DNA from: Fibrobacter succinogenes
GTDB taxonomy: Bacteria; Fibrobacterota; Fibrobacteria; Fibrobacterales; Fibrobacteraceae
Assembly (NCBI GenBank): GCA_902771595.1
Contig: CACXXH010000025.1
Location: 1 to 39,197, forward strand
DNA length: 39,197 nt
Direction: 5' to 3'
Shown here: positions 1-8,171 of the stretch, in pieces
Numbering within the stretch: position 1 is the first letter of the stretch
Layout: each line of letters starts with the position of its first letter
The notes under the pieces: generated by a model
Seen by the model: the letters and a program-made list of their open reading frames with translations, nothing else
Told to the model about the DNA's origin: nothing
Database searches by the model: none
Position numbers and translations under genes: made by a program

Positions 1-441
1 TGCCAGTGCGGTGAATACAAGGAAGTCCCGGAACTTGCCAAGATTTACAAGGCCAAGGGTACGGGCTCCATCGTCATCGGTGACGAAAACTACGGCGAAG
101 GCTCCAGCCGCGAACATGCCGCCATGGAACCGCGCTTCCTCGGCGTGAAGGCCGTGATCGTGAAGAGTTTCGCCCGCATCCACGAAACGAACCTCAAGAA
201 GCAGGGCATGCTCGCCCTCACCTTCAAGAACGCCGCCGACTACGACAAGATCCAGGAACAGGACGTGTTCGACATCGTTGGCCTCACCAAGTTCGCTCCG
301 GGTTCCGAGTTCACGCTCGTCGCCCACCACAAGGACGGCTCGGTCGACAACATCGCCCTCAGCCACACCTACAACGAGCAGCAGTGGGCATGGTTCAAAG
401 CCGGTTCTGCACTGAACCTGATCCGCGCGAACAACAAGTGA
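1..441 (+). CDS. Aconitate hydratase, C-terminal part (5' end outside window)
   Basis: Only the last 146 residues are present; reading frame 1 is open from base 1. Aconitase interconverts citrate and isocitrate through cis-aconitate in the TCA cycle in the cytoplasm. The visible part is the C-terminal swivel domain, with the family signature [15 protein letters not shown] at about residues 29-43 of the fragment followed by EPRFLG and the conserved [15 protein letters not shown] segment. The Ser-Ser-Arg of GEGSSREH belongs to the substrate-binding arginine loop. The sequence resembles the mitochondrial-type/AcnA-like family rather than AcnB. The 4Fe-4S cysteines lie upstream of the window, so completeness cannot be judged. 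The gene is followed by a hairpin, a degenerate dispersed repeat and an intrinsic terminator, so it is probably the last gene of its transcript. Confidence 0.93.
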   Translation, partial: CQCGEYKEVPELAKIYKAKGTGSIVIGDENYGEGSSREHAAMEPRFLGVKAVIVKSFARIHETNLKKQGMLALTFKNAADYDKIQEQDVFDIVGLTKFAPGSEFTLVAHHKDGSVDNIALSHTYNEQQWAWFKAGSALNLIRANNK

Positions 442-497
442 CGATAAGGCGCAAGCCATATCGTCATCCTGAGCAGCCGCAAGGTCGCGAAGGACCC
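440..497. repeat. Hairpin plus degenerate dispersed intergenic repeat
   Basis: Bases 440-446 (GACGATA) pair with 459-465 (TATCGTC), and inside them GGC and GCC close a GCAA tetraloop. Directly after, GTCATCCTGAGC (463-474) and GCGAAGGACCC (487-497) resemble the dispersed intergenic element GTCATCCTGAGC...GCGAAGGATCC that I know from many bacterial genomes. The match is recalled by eye, and membership in a repeat family is inferred. Confidence 0.4.
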
Positions 498-516
498 ATA
501 AAAACAAGACATTTAA

Positions 517-546
517 AGGACGGAATGTACTATTCCGTTCTTTTTT
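517..546 (+). terminator. Intrinsic terminator after aconitase
   Basis: A ten-pair stem, 517-526 with 532-541 (one G-U pair, five-base loop), runs into T541-T546. It separates aconitase from the lipoprotein gene at 582. Confidence 0.8.
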
Positions 547-581
547 ATATATATTCATTGTTAACTTGTTGGGGGAAGACA

Positions 582-1907
582 ATGAAAATAAAAGTTCTCT
601 ACCTAATTGCGGCATTAGGCCTTTTTGTGGGTTGCTCTGAAGGCCTAATTGATTCCACGGTTTTCTTCGAAGACATAAGCACAGAAAGTTCATCCTCCAC
701 GGATTCGTCAAGTTCCATTCAGGATTCTTCGGCAACAGTCTCAAGTTCCGTTTCCGCATCAAGTTCTTCAAATCAAGTTTCATCAAGTTCTACTACAAGT
801 TCATCTTTTTCGAGTTCCGTCACGCACTCATCATCCAGCAGCATTCTTCAGCGCAGCAGTTCCAGCAAAAAACATAATGACATGGTTGATCCAGGCATAC
901 CCCTGAATTCTTCCGGTAGCGATGTTGCTACAATACCATTACGGTCGTTTATCGATTCAAATGAAACACGCGCTGTAAATGTGCGTCTAGTCTACCCCGT
1001 AGAAGACGGAAAACTCGACACGGGCTTTTTCTCTCTCGGACAATGCCTTTTATATGAGGACGGCAGTTTTAAATGCAAGCAATCTTCGTGCATGGAAGAA
1101 ATCGGTGGCACCATCGGCATCCCATATGGAGGAATTACAATAACAGTTAATGCTCAAAACAAGGACAGCAGCGCATACAGCAGATACTTCCACGAAAGTA
1201 CAGAAACAACATACCTCTTCGATCTAAATTTCGGAGACAGCGCCGTCACGTCGTACATTCCTTACTACAACATTCCCGAATTTGACAAGGCTCAAGCCAA
1301 AAGCCATCTAGAAACACTCTCGGCCAACGGATGCGAAGTCCTTTTCCGTTACGAAGGATACTACCGGCTTTACGCCGAAGGTCTTCCCGAGGGAATCATC
1401 TTCTACCATGACGGAATCGGTCTCAATCCTACGGTTAGTTACTCCCCACTTGCCTTGGAGTATTCTATACCCGTTGAAAAAGTAACGGAACATTACACTT
1501 GCCTTTACGATCCAGAAAAGGCAGACTCCATAACAAATGAAATTGCCACTATACAATGGTTAGTCAGTTATTGCGAAAAAGAACATGGATCACATTGCAA
1601 TGACGGAATATTCGACGTATTCACCGAAAAGAAATTCGCGAATTACCCTTACTATGAAAAGGATTCTATCGAATATTCTATTTCCAGAAATGAATACGGT
1701 TGCAAGGTCATTTCGCATTCCTATTACAAATACGAAATGGCGGGATATTGTCATGGTTGGGAACTGCCCGACCTCCCCAAAAGATTTTCCAGCCGACTCA
1801 TCAACATTTCAAAAAATGTTCCCACAGGCCCCATCCATTGGACACTCATCTACAAGGACCAATACGGACGTGGCGGCTCGGTACAAATCACGAGCGAATT
1901 CAAATAA
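582..1907 (+). CDS. Secreted lipoprotein with poly-Ser linker, function unknown
   Basis: The protein has 441 residues. The start at 582 is chosen because it gives a lipoprotein signal peptide (MKIKVLYLIAALGLFVGC, lipid Cys at residue 18) and lies just after the strong ribosome binding site GGGGGAAG at 571-578; an open frame extends upstream to 384 but that part overlaps aconitase and the terminator. Residues about 35-95 form a serine-rich low-complexity linker, typical of Fibrobacter surface proteins (family knowledge), followed by a globular region of about 340 residues that I do not recognise. It contains several cysteines (CLLYEDGSFKCKQSSC, CLYD, YCEKEHGSHC, GCKV, YCHGW), so disulfides are likely. 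It is bounded by terminators on both sides and is therefore probably transcribed alone. It is anchored in an envelope membrane by inference; no enzymatic role is assignable. Confidence 0.85.
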   Translation: MKIKVLYLIAALGLFVGCSEGLIDSTVFFEDISTESSSSTDSSSSIQDSSATVSSSVSASSSSNQVSSSSTTSSSFSSSVTHSSSSSILQRSSSSKKHNDMVDPGIPLNSSGSDVATIPLRSFIDSNETRAVNVRLVYPVEDGKLDTGFFSLGQCLLYEDGSFKCKQSSCMEEIGGTIGIPYGGITITVNAQNKDSSAYSRYFHESTETTYLFDLNFGDSAVTSYIPYYNIPEFDKAQAKSHLETLSANGCEVLFRYEGYYRLYAEGLPEGIIFYHDGIGLNPTVSYSPLALEYSIPVEKVTEHYTCLYDPEKADSITNEIATIQWLVSYCEKEHGSHCNDGIFDVFTEKKFANYPYYEKDSIEYSISRNEYGCKVISHSYYKYEMAGYCHGWELPDLPKRFSSRLINISKNVPTGPIHWTLIYKDQYGRGGSVQITSEFK

Positions 1908-1925
1908 TAGCGGACACAACCGTTT

Positions 1926-1953
1926 AAAAAGCCGGACTCTACGTCCGGTTTTT
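1926..1953 (+). terminator. Intrinsic terminator, CGGACTCTACGTCCG hairpin
   Basis: CCGGAC (1932-1937) pairs with GTCCGG (1943-1948) around the loop TCTAC, with A-run before and TTTTT after. The hairpin core is almost identical to the one at 3366-3380, differing by one loop base. Confidence 0.8.
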
Positions 1954-2056
1954 GATTTTGGGCAAAAAAAGGCACTTTTTATAAAAGGCTAAAAAAAAGC
2001 GCCCACGGTCAGCAATGTTAATATATATTAACATCAAGAACTAAGAGAGGTGCAAA

Positions 2057-2809
2057 ATGAAAAAAACAATCCAGTTCCTGATTACGTCAGCGGCCTTACT
2101 TACCGGTCTCATATCAAGTGGCTGCACCGAGGAAAGCGTCGAGGACTTGGAAACCAAGTTTGTCGAAGCAATGAAAAATGGAGAAACCGAAAATATCCGA
2201 ATATACGCCCGAAAAGCTTGTGAAAAAAACAGCGTCTACGGCTGTCATACTCTAGGTGGGCTGTACGAAAGGGAATCCGATTTCAGGAACGCAACAATAT
2301 ATTTGGAAAAAAGCTGTAGCATGAAAAGTTCTCCATGGAGCGAGAGGTCTTGTGCTGTACTGGGATTAATTTACAACAAGGGTCTAGGTGTCGAAAAAGA
2401 CATTGCAAAGGGAGAATCCTTCCTTGAAAAAGGTTGTAATTTGAACTTGAAGGATGGCTATGGTTGCTATGCAATCGCAGAAAGGCTAATTCGACTCAAC
2501 GATTATGAAGGCTCTATTCCATATTTTGAAAATGGATGCATTTTGAACACGCCAGAAGCATGTAGCGAATTAGGGACATTGTATTTCAATGGATTAGGAA
2601 CCGCTGTAGATAAAATAAAAGCTTCTGTATTTTTCGAAAAAGCTTGTGATTTAAAGGATGGGACTGGTTGCTATCTAGCCTCCGCAAAATACATGCTTGG
2701 CTACAACGTTCCCGCCGACACACCGAAAGCGGTCCAATACTTCAAGAAATCATGTGAATTGGGCATACAAGAAGCATGCGTCAGTTATGCACAATTCAAA
2801 AAAGAATAG
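2057..2809 (+). CDS. Sel1-like repeat lipoprotein
   Basis: The protein has 250 residues. It starts with a signal peptide ending in a lipobox-like ISSGC (Cys 23) and has a GAGAGG ribosome binding site at about 2045. From residue 30 on it consists of roughly six Sel1/TPR-like helical repeats of about 35 residues, for example ACEKNSVYGCHTLGGLYER and SCAVLGLIYNKGLGVEKD. Most repeats carry a regularly placed cysteine pair, as in the cysteine-rich Hcp proteins of Helicobacter, where the pair locks each helix hairpin (family knowledge). This points to a folded, disulfide-rich protein on the envelope, probably mediating protein contacts. It is followed after 11 bases by a shorter paralogue, so the two are likely cotranscribed. 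The partner or target is unknown. Confidence 0.85.
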   Translation: MKKTIQFLITSAALLTGLISSGCTEESVEDLETKFVEAMKNGETENIRIYARKACEKNSVYGCHTLGGLYERESDFRNATIYLEKSCSMKSSPWSERSCAVLGLIYNKGLGVEKDIAKGESFLEKGCNLNLKDGYGCYAIAERLIRLNDYEGSIPYFENGCILNTPEACSELGTLYFNGLGTAVDKIKASVFFEKACDLKDGTGCYLASAKYMLGYNVPADTPKAVQYFKKSCELGIQEACVSYAQFKKE

Positions 2810-2820
2810 CACTACAAAAA

Positions 2821-3354
2821 ATGAATAAGTTTATTTCTGTTTTCGCGATTGCTTTTACAGCGCTATTGGGAGGCTCTATCATAAGCGCCTGCTCCGAGAA
2901 TGTTGACGATTTAGTAATCAAATTAACCGAAGCCGTAAAAAACAACGACAATAAAAAAGCCCAGAAATACGCAGAAAAGGCATGCAATATGGGTAGCGAT
3001 TTCGGCTGTTACCATGCAGGCGGGCAGCACGAATTAAAGCGCGATTACAAAAAAGCCATAATCTATTTTGAAAAAGGCTGTAACATGAAGACCTTTCAAT
3101 GGAGCGGAAGAGCATGCACTGAATTAGGAGCAATTTATTTAAGAGGTTTAGACGTAGCAGAACGAGACACTGCAAAGGCTGAAGATTATTTTGAAAAAGG
3201 CTGCAGCCTGAACCATGGATACGGATGCTATTCAGCAGCAGCAAAATATATATTGGGTAAAACCGCGCCAGTCGACGAAGCCAAATTCCGTGAGTATTTC
3301 CAAAAAGCCTGCAATCTAGGGGAAGAACTCGGATGTATACTGAGCGACTTGTAG
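2821..3354 (+). CDS. Sel1-like repeat lipoprotein, shorter paralogue
   Basis: The protein has 177 residues. The start at 2821 gives a lipoprotein signal peptide (MNKFISVFAIAFTALLGGS, then IISAC with the lipid Cys), and it avoids overlapping the upstream gene; an ATG-less extension to 2776 is open but less likely. The body has about four Sel1-like repeats with paired cysteines. Its N-terminal and middle repeats parallel those of the gene at 2057 (EDLETKFVEAMKNGE and DDLVIKLTEAVKNND; YLEKSCSMK and YFEKGCNMK), so the two arose by tandem duplication, with repeats lost here or gained upstream. No good Shine-Dalgarno sequence precedes it, and the 11-base gap suggests translational coupling. A terminator follows at 3366. 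Confidence 0.82.
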   Translation: MNKFISVFAIAFTALLGGSIISACSENVDDLVIKLTEAVKNNDNKKAQKYAEKACNMGSDFGCYHAGGQHELKRDYKKAIIYFEKGCNMKTFQWSGRACTELGAIYLRGLDVAERDTAKAEDYFEKGCSLNHGYGCYSAAAKYILGKTAPVDEAKFREYFQKACNLGEELGCILSDL

Positions 3355-3365
3355 CCGATCCCTAA

Positions 3366-3387
3366 CGGACTCCACGTCCGACTTTTT
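3366..3387 (+). terminator. Intrinsic terminator, CGGACTCCACGTCCG hairpin
   Basis: CGGAC (3366-3370) pairs with GTCCG (3376-3380), followed by ACTTTTT. The stem is short but GC-rich. It is the sister of the hairpin at 1932-1948. Confidence 0.65.
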
Positions 3388-3418
3388 CTAAATTTGGCGG
3401 CGGAAAAAAGGACCTGAT

Positions 3419-4771
3419 ATGGACTGGAACCGCTGGAAAGACATTTACAGGAACATGAGCCCCGAGATGAAGGAGCAGGCGACAAGCATGGCCAAGGCGA
3501 AAGTCAAGGAAAAGCTCGCCCGCTGGTTCTCGCAGCCGATACTCGCCATTGCGGCCCTGTTCCTCGGTGCAATCGTCGGTGCACTTACCGCCTTCTTCGG
3601 GCAGGTGCTCCAGCGGGTGAACGACATCCGCGACATGCATCCGGTGTACTGGATTCCGGCCTTGGCGCTGGCGGGTGTCGTGATTGTATTCACGTACAAG
3701 AAGGTCGGCAAGGGCACGGAACGCGGCATGGGACTCGTGTTCGATGTCGCACACGGCAAGGAACGTGAAATTCCGCTGCGCCTCATCCCGCTCATTATGG
3801 CAACGACCTGGGTCACGCACCTGTTCGGGGGCAGTTCGGGCCGCGAAGGCGTCGCGATGCAGATTGGCGCTACCCTCGGGCACAACATCAGCTCGAAAAT
3901 CCCGGTAGAAAACGCACCGCGCATCTTGCTCATTTCGGGCATGGCCGCGGGCTTCGCGGGCCTGTTCCAGACCCCGATGGCCGCCATCGCCATCTCGCTT
4001 GAAATCCTTATCGCGGGTCACCTGGCCCTTACGGCCCTACTCCCCGCCACCGTTGCCGCCATCACGGCATACAAGGTTTCGGAAATGCTCGGGATTTCGC
4101 GCTTCACGCTCGACCTGAACAGCTTCTCGCCGGACTGGAATCTCGCGAGCCTTTTGTACAGTGAATCCGGTCTAAACGTTTACTTTATCCTAAAACTCGC
4201 GGCCCTCGGGCTTATTTTCGGAATTGTCGGTGGCGGGTTCGCGAAACTCCTCTCGCTATCCAGAAAATTCTTCGCCGAAAAGTTCCCGAACCCCCTCAAG
4301 CGCGTCGCCATCATGGGAGCCGTGCTCAGCGTGTTCATGCTCCTGCTTTGGCAGGGCCGCTATTCCGGCCTCGGCACGAACCTGGTCGACATGTGCTTTG
4401 CCAACCCGGCAGCGCTTACCGCTGGCGATGCAGGCATCTATGCCTACGACTGGCTCTTTAAACTCGTGCTTACGATTGTCACGCTCTCGGTCGGCTTCCA
4501 GGGCGGCGAAGTCACCCCGCTGTTCACCATCGGGGCAACGCTCGGCGCAGTAGTTGCGACCATCGTAGGGGTCCCCCTCCCGCTTGCCGCAGCCCTCGGG
4601 TATGCCGCCGTCTTCGGCGCTGCCACGAACACGCTTTTCGCCCCCATCTTCATCGGGGCCGAAATGTTCGGATTCGATACCCTGCCGGCTTTCTTTATCG
4701 CCTGTACCATCGCATACCTGTGCAACGGCGGCCAGTGCATTTACGGACAAAAGAAAATCCGCCTCCGCTAG
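3419..4771 (+). CDS. CLC-family anion transporter, fluoride-branch-like
   Basis: The protein has 450 residues, is strongly hydrophobic, and is preceded by the ribosome binding site AAGGA at 3408-3412. The CLC signatures are GGSSGREGVAMQIG (the Glu of GREG is the gating glutamate) and GFQGGEVTPLFTIGATLG near residues 361-376. The canonical chloride-site motif GSGIP is absent after the first membrane helix, and GGEVTP replaces the usual GGIFAP. As I know the family, these features mark the CLC-F fluoride/proton antiporters, which remove cytoplasmic fluoride; a plain chloride transporter remains possible. I looked for a crcB-type fluoride riboswitch in 3355-3418 and saw none. The N-terminal 30 residues are charged and cytoplasmic. 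A 77-base gap separates it from the next gene, so cotranscription is uncertain. Confidence 0.82.
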   Translation: MDWNRWKDIYRNMSPEMKEQATSMAKAKVKEKLARWFSQPILAIAALFLGAIVGALTAFFGQVLQRVNDIRDMHPVYWIPALALAGVVIVFTYKKVGKGTERGMGLVFDVAHGKEREIPLRLIPLIMATTWVTHLFGGSSGREGVAMQIGATLGHNISSKIPVENAPRILLISGMAAGFAGLFQTPMAAIAISLEILIAGHLALTALLPATVAAITAYKVSEMLGISRFTLDLNSFSPDWNLASLLYSESGLNVYFILKLAALGLIFGIVGGGFAKLLSLSRKFFAEKFPNPLKRVAIMGAVLSVFMLLLWQGRYSGLGTNLVDMCFANPAALTAGDAGIYAYDWLFKLVLTIVTLSVGFQGGEVTPLFTIGATLGAVVATIVGVPLPLAAALGYAAVFGAATNTLFAPIFIGAEMFGFDTLPAFFIACTIAYLCNGGQCIYGQKKIRLR

Positions 4772-4848
4772 CCCATAAACGGGCGTTAATAGCCTGTAAT
4801 AACAATCCCCTGGTTGCCAAGCCATATAGAATGTCATAAATTTAAGAC

Positions 4849-6555
4849 ATGCAAAACAATCGTGAAAACTGGGGCTCCAAGATAGGAGTCATCCTGGCTG
4901 TCGCAGGTTCGGCAGTCGGTCTCGGCAATTTTCTGCGCTTCCCCGTCCAGGCGGCTACAAATGGCGGCGGCGCGTTCATTATCCCCTACCTCATCGCATT
5001 CGTATTCCTCGGGATTCCCCTCGCGTGGATAGAATGGACCCTCGGGCGCTACGCCGGCTACCACAACTACGGCACCTCCCCGAGCACCTACCACGTCATC
5101 TTCCACAAGAAGAAACCCTGGGCAAAGTACCTCGGCTCCCTCGGGCTTTTGCCGCCCATCTTCATCATCTTCTACTACGGATTCATCCAGTCGTGGATTC
5201 TCGCATTCGCATACTACTCGGCGACAGGCACGCTGATGGAAGTCGTCGCGCAGGGTCCCGAAAAGATGACGGAGTTCTTCAGCAACTACATCATGCTCAA
5301 GACCTGCGTCGGCGGCATCCCCGTGGCGATTATCTTCTTCCTCGTGACCTTCGCCGCGAACATGGTCGTACTTTCGTTCGGCGTGCGCAAGGGCATCGAA
5401 CGCGCAAACAAGATTTGCATGCCCATTCTCCTGATTTTGGGCCTCGTGCTGGTGGTGCGCGTGCTTACGCTCCCGGGCATCGGCAAGGGCCTCGCGTTCA
5501 TGTGGAACCCGGACCTCTCCGAACTTGCAAGCCCCAAGGTATGGATGGCGGCGGCCGGCCAGGTGTTCTTCACCATGAGCCTCGGCATGGCCATCATCTT
5601 CTGCTACGCAAGCTACCTCAAGCCCAAGGAAGACCTCGTACTTTCTTCGCTCACGGCTAGCGCCACAAACGGCTTTGCCGAAGTGATTATCGGCGGTACG
5701 GTCGTCATCCCGATGGCGGTTCTCATCGCGGGCGCGAACATCGAGGAATGCGCGAAGCTCGGCACCTTCGGGCTCGGATTCCAGACGATGCCTTACGTGT
5801 TCGGCACGCTCCCGCTCGGCGGGTTCCTGCAGACAGTCTGGTTCGCCATGCTGTTCTTCGCGGGCATCACAAGCGCAATTTCCATCATCCAGCCGCTCAT
5901 CAGTTTCTGCGAAGACGACCTCAAGTTCACTCGTAAAAAGTCGGTGACCACGGTCAGCACCATCACGTTCATCGGTAGCCTCACCGCCATCTTCGGCCTT
6001 GCCGCGGGCACAGTCGACGAACTCGACTTCTGGGGCGGCACGTACCTCATCGTGTTTGTCGGCATGATCCAGGCAGTCCTATTCAGCCTCGTGCTCGGGC
6101 GCCGCAAGGCTAAGGAAGCGCAGGCCAATGGCGACCTCCCACCCGAAGTGGATATCGAACCGGGCGAAAACGAAGCATTCGCCACGATGAACGACGGCGC
6201 GCAGATCAAGCTTCCGCGCTTCCTGCGCCCCATCATCATGTACGTATGCCCGATTTACCTGATCGTGCTGCTCGTCTCGTTCACGGCAACTGACGGCCTT
6301 CCGTTCATCACGCTCAGCAACGTGGACCCGACCGCAACCGTCGAATTCCTCGGGCATACCTTCCCGAAAGTCGGCTTCACCTGGGCTTTCCGCGGGTTCC
6401 TGCTTTTGCTCTTTATCCTCCTGAACGTCGCCATCGCCTACGCCTGGCGCAAGGGCGGCCCCGCCGAGAAGGGGCGCAGCAAGGATATCAAGAAAATGCC
6501 TCTCGGCAATTCCGACGAAACCGACAGCGCGGCCGACGCCGTAAAGGAGAACTAG
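4849..6555 (+). CDS. NSS-family sodium-dependent transporter, large subunit
   Basis: The protein has 568 residues and belongs to the neurotransmitter:sodium symporter (SNF) family, which imports amino acids or related solutes with Na+ across the inner membrane. Membrane helix 1 carries the hallmark NWGSKIGVILAVAGSAVGLGN with the unwound substrate/sodium site, followed by LRFPVQAATNGGGAFIIPYL. About 12 helices are visible, and the region between helices 10 and 11 has a charged loop (DLPPEVDIEPGENEAF). The C-terminal tail is acidic and polar. The substrate cannot be told; the coupled small subunit recalls the MetP-MetS methionine/alanine system of Corynebacterium (family knowledge). The stop is one base before the start of the small subunit, and that gene's ribosome binding site AAAGGAGA (6543-6550) lies inside the end of this one. 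Confidence 0.93.
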   Translation: MQNNRENWGSKIGVILAVAGSAVGLGNFLRFPVQAATNGGGAFIIPYLIAFVFLGIPLAWIEWTLGRYAGYHNYGTSPSTYHVIFHKKKPWAKYLGSLGLLPPIFIIFYYGFIQSWILAFAYYSATGTLMEVVAQGPEKMTEFFSNYIMLKTCVGGIPVAIIFFLVTFAANMVVLSFGVRKGIERANKICMPILLILGLVLVVRVLTLPGIGKGLAFMWNPDLSELASPKVWMAAAGQVFFTMSLGMAIIFCYASYLKPKEDLVLSSLTASATNGFAEVIIGGTVVIPMAVLIAGANIEECAKLGTFGLGFQTMPYVFGTLPLGGFLQTVWFAMLFFAGITSAISIIQPLISFCEDDLKFTRKKSVTTVSTITFIGSLTAIFGLAAGTVDELDFWGGTYLIVFVGMIQAVLFSLVLGRRKAKEAQANGDLPPEVDIEPGENEAFATMNDGAQIKLPRFLRPIIMYVCPIYLIVLLVSFTATDGLPFITLSNVDPTATVEFLGHTFPKVGFTWAFRGFLLLLFILLNVAIAYAWRKGGPAEKGRSKDIKKMPLGNSDETDSAADAVKEN

Positions 6556-6556
6556 C

Positions 6557-6664
6557 ATGGACGCAGAATTCACTACCGGCGGGCTCGTTTTCATGATTGC
6601 GTCGTGGACGGCGATCACGGCCCTTTGCGCCTTCTGCTTCACGAAGGTGCTCAAGAAAAAGTAA
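6557..6664 (+). CDS. MetS-like small subunit of NSS transporter (35 aa)
   Basis: This very short gene encodes MDAEFTTGGLVFM then a continuation to IASWTAITALCAFCFTKVLKKK, 35 residues in all. It has a single predicted membrane helix (about residues 9-30) and a basic C-terminal KVLKKK, which predicts the C-terminus inside. It starts one base after the NSS transporter stop and has an excellent ribosome binding site (AAAGGAGA, 6543-6550). Size, topology and position match the MetS/NSS small-subunit family, whose members are needed for activity of their large subunit (family knowledge). It is easily missed by annotation pipelines because of its length. Confidence 0.8.
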   Translation: MDAEFTTGGLVFMIASWTAITALCAFCFTKVLKKK

Positions 6665-6734
6665 GTTTAACCCAAGGCCCCGCCTGGAGGCAGGGACAAC
6701 AATCCCCCGCGAGGGAAAAAAGGAAGGACAAACT

Positions 6735-7238
6735 ATGGATATCGTCAAGAAGGTTTCTGAACTGGGACTCACGCTCCCGCAATGCCCAGCACCGCTTGCG
6801 GCCTATGTTCCGGCCGTCCGCTTCGGTGACACCATCGTCGTATCGGGCCAGCTCCCGAGCGTCAAGGGCGATTTTTCGGCCTACACGGGAACCGTCCCCA
6901 ATGAACTTCCGGCCGAGAAGGCCACAGAAGCCGCGCGCATCTGCCTCTTGAACAACATCGCCGCCGCCATGACACAGCTCCAGCAAGGCGAATCGCTCAA
7001 GCTCGTGCAGATGCAGGGGTTCGTGCAGTCCGCCGCTGATTTCCATGAGCAGCCGGCCGTATTGAACGGCGCAAGCGAACTCGCGGTCCAGATTCTCGGG
7101 GAAAACGGCAAGCATGCCCGCACCGCCGTGGGCGTGAGCGCACTCCCGAAGAACGCCGCTGTCGAAATCAGCTGCACGTTCCAGGCCATACCCGAAGAAG
7201 TCCAGTTCACCGGAAGAATGAACTGGATCGAAGGCTAG
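6735..7238 (+). CDS. RidA/YjgF-family protein
   Basis: The protein has 167 residues. The start at 6735 is preceded by AAGGAAGGA (6719-6727). RidA proteins hydrolyse reactive enamine/imine intermediates released by pyridoxal-phosphate enzymes; this longer form resembles the Rid subgroup with about 150-residue members rather than the 128-residue archetype. Visible features are GDTIVVSGQLP near residue 36, the NNIAAAM segment, and the C-terminal RTAVGVSALPKNAAVEISC, which holds the conserved arginine that in active members binds the substrate carboxylate and the catalytic-site Glu. It follows the NSS pair by 70 bases containing an imperfect GC hairpin (6677-6696), so it may be in the same transcript. 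It converges on rfbD; the two stop codons overlap in CTAG at 7235-7238. Confidence 0.88.
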   Translation: MDIVKKVSELGLTLPQCPAPLAAYVPAVRFGDTIVVSGQLPSVKGDFSAYTGTVPNELPAEKATEAARICLLNNIAAAMTQLQQGESLKLVQMQGFVQSAADFHEQPAVLNGASELAVQILGENGKHARTAVGVSALPKNAAVEISCTFQAIPEEVQFTGRMNWIEG

Positions 7239-8158
7239 GCGAGAGTTTCGCCAATTTCCTTGAGGTAACGGGAAAGAGCATCCTGCCATGTGGGCAGGGG
7301 CTTGAACCCGGCTTCTACCAGTTTAGACTTGTCCAGGCGGCTGTTGAAGGGGCGTGCCGCCTTGCTCAGGCCGTATTCCGCAGTGGTTACGGGCAAGACG
7401 TTCGTCGTAAGGCCCGCCTGCCTGTAAATTTCCTTGGTAAAGTCGTACCAGCTGATGAACCCGCCCTCGTTCGTGGCGTGGTAATAGCCGTACTTGTCGG
7501 TCTCGATCATGTCGACGAGCAAACGGCTCAAGTCGAGCGTGTAGGTCGGAGTCCCAATCTGGTCGTTCACGACCCTCACGGTATCGTGCGTGCGGCCCAC
7601 GTTCAGCATCGTCTTGATGAAGTTCTTGCCGTTGAGGCCGAACACCCACGCGATGCGCACGATGAAGTACTTTTCGAGATTGCCGCTTACCGCAAGTTCG
7701 CCTTCGAGCTTTGTCTGCCCGTATACGTTCAGGGGCTTGTAGTCCTTGCAATCGGCTTCCCATGGCTTTTCGCCCTGGCCGTCAAAAACGTAGTCGGTGC
7801 TGATGTAGACCATCTTCGCATCGAGCGCCTTGCAGACAAGCGCGATATTCTCGGTGCCCTTCGCATTGATGGCGCGAACCTTATCCCGCTTGTCTTCGTC
7901 TTCGGCCAAATCAACGGCGGTCCAAGCCGCGCAATGAACCACCACGTCGGGTTTGACACTTTCGAGAACCGCCTTGACCGCGGCAGGATCGGTGATATCC
8001 ATCTGCACGTACGGCATGGTGGTCACGGCGCTTTTATCCGCAATTCCCGCATAGGCCGGAGCGATATCGCTACCGACACCTTCATAGCCGCGCTTGGCCA
8101 GTTCGTTCATTACGTCATGGCCCAGCTGGCCGCCAACACCAGTCACTAAAACTTTCAT
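7235..8158 (-). CDS. rfbD: dTDP-4-dehydrorhamnose reductase
   Basis: The protein has 307 residues and performs the last step of dTDP-L-rhamnose synthesis, NAD(P)H-dependent reduction of dTDP-6-deoxy-L-lyxo-4-hexulose, feeding surface polysaccharide. It is a short-chain dehydrogenase-type Rossmann enzyme: VTGVGGQLGHDV at the N-terminus binds the cofactor, DVVVHCAAWTAVD and YISTDYVFDG are family signatures, and YGQTKLEGE carries the catalytic Tyr-x-x-x-Lys. The other rfb genes (A, B, C) are not in the window. A 13-base gap follows the small lipoprotein gene at 8172-8384, which is upstream on the same strand, so the two are likely one transcript. The 3' end overlaps the ridA-like gene by four bases on the opposite strand. 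Confidence 0.93.
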   Translation of the reverse strand: MKVLVTGVGGQLGHDVMNELAKRGYEGVGSDIAPAYAGIADKSAVTTMPYVQMDITDPAAVKAVLESVKPDVVVHCAAWTAVDLAEDEDKRDKVRAINAKGTENIALVCKALDAKMVYISTDYVFDGQGEKPWEADCKDYKPLNVYGQTKLEGELAVSGNLEKYFIVRIAWVFGLNGKNFIKTMLNVGRTHDTVRVVNDQIGTPTYTLDLSRLLVDMIETDKYGYYHATNEGGFISWYDFTKEIYRQAGLTTNVLPVTTAEYGLSKAARPFNSRLDKSKLVEAGFKPLPTWQDALSRYLKEIGETLA

Positions 8159-8171
8159 GGGAACCTCTAAA

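Noticed and set aside
384..581. N-terminal extension of the Ser-rich lipoprotein up to 384
   Set aside because: It overlaps aconitase and crosses a terminator, and would destroy the lipoprotein signal peptide.
3355..3418. Fluoride (crcB) riboswitch before the CLC gene
   Set aside because: Only a terminator hairpin and a ribosome binding site are present; the conserved riboswitch segments are not seen.
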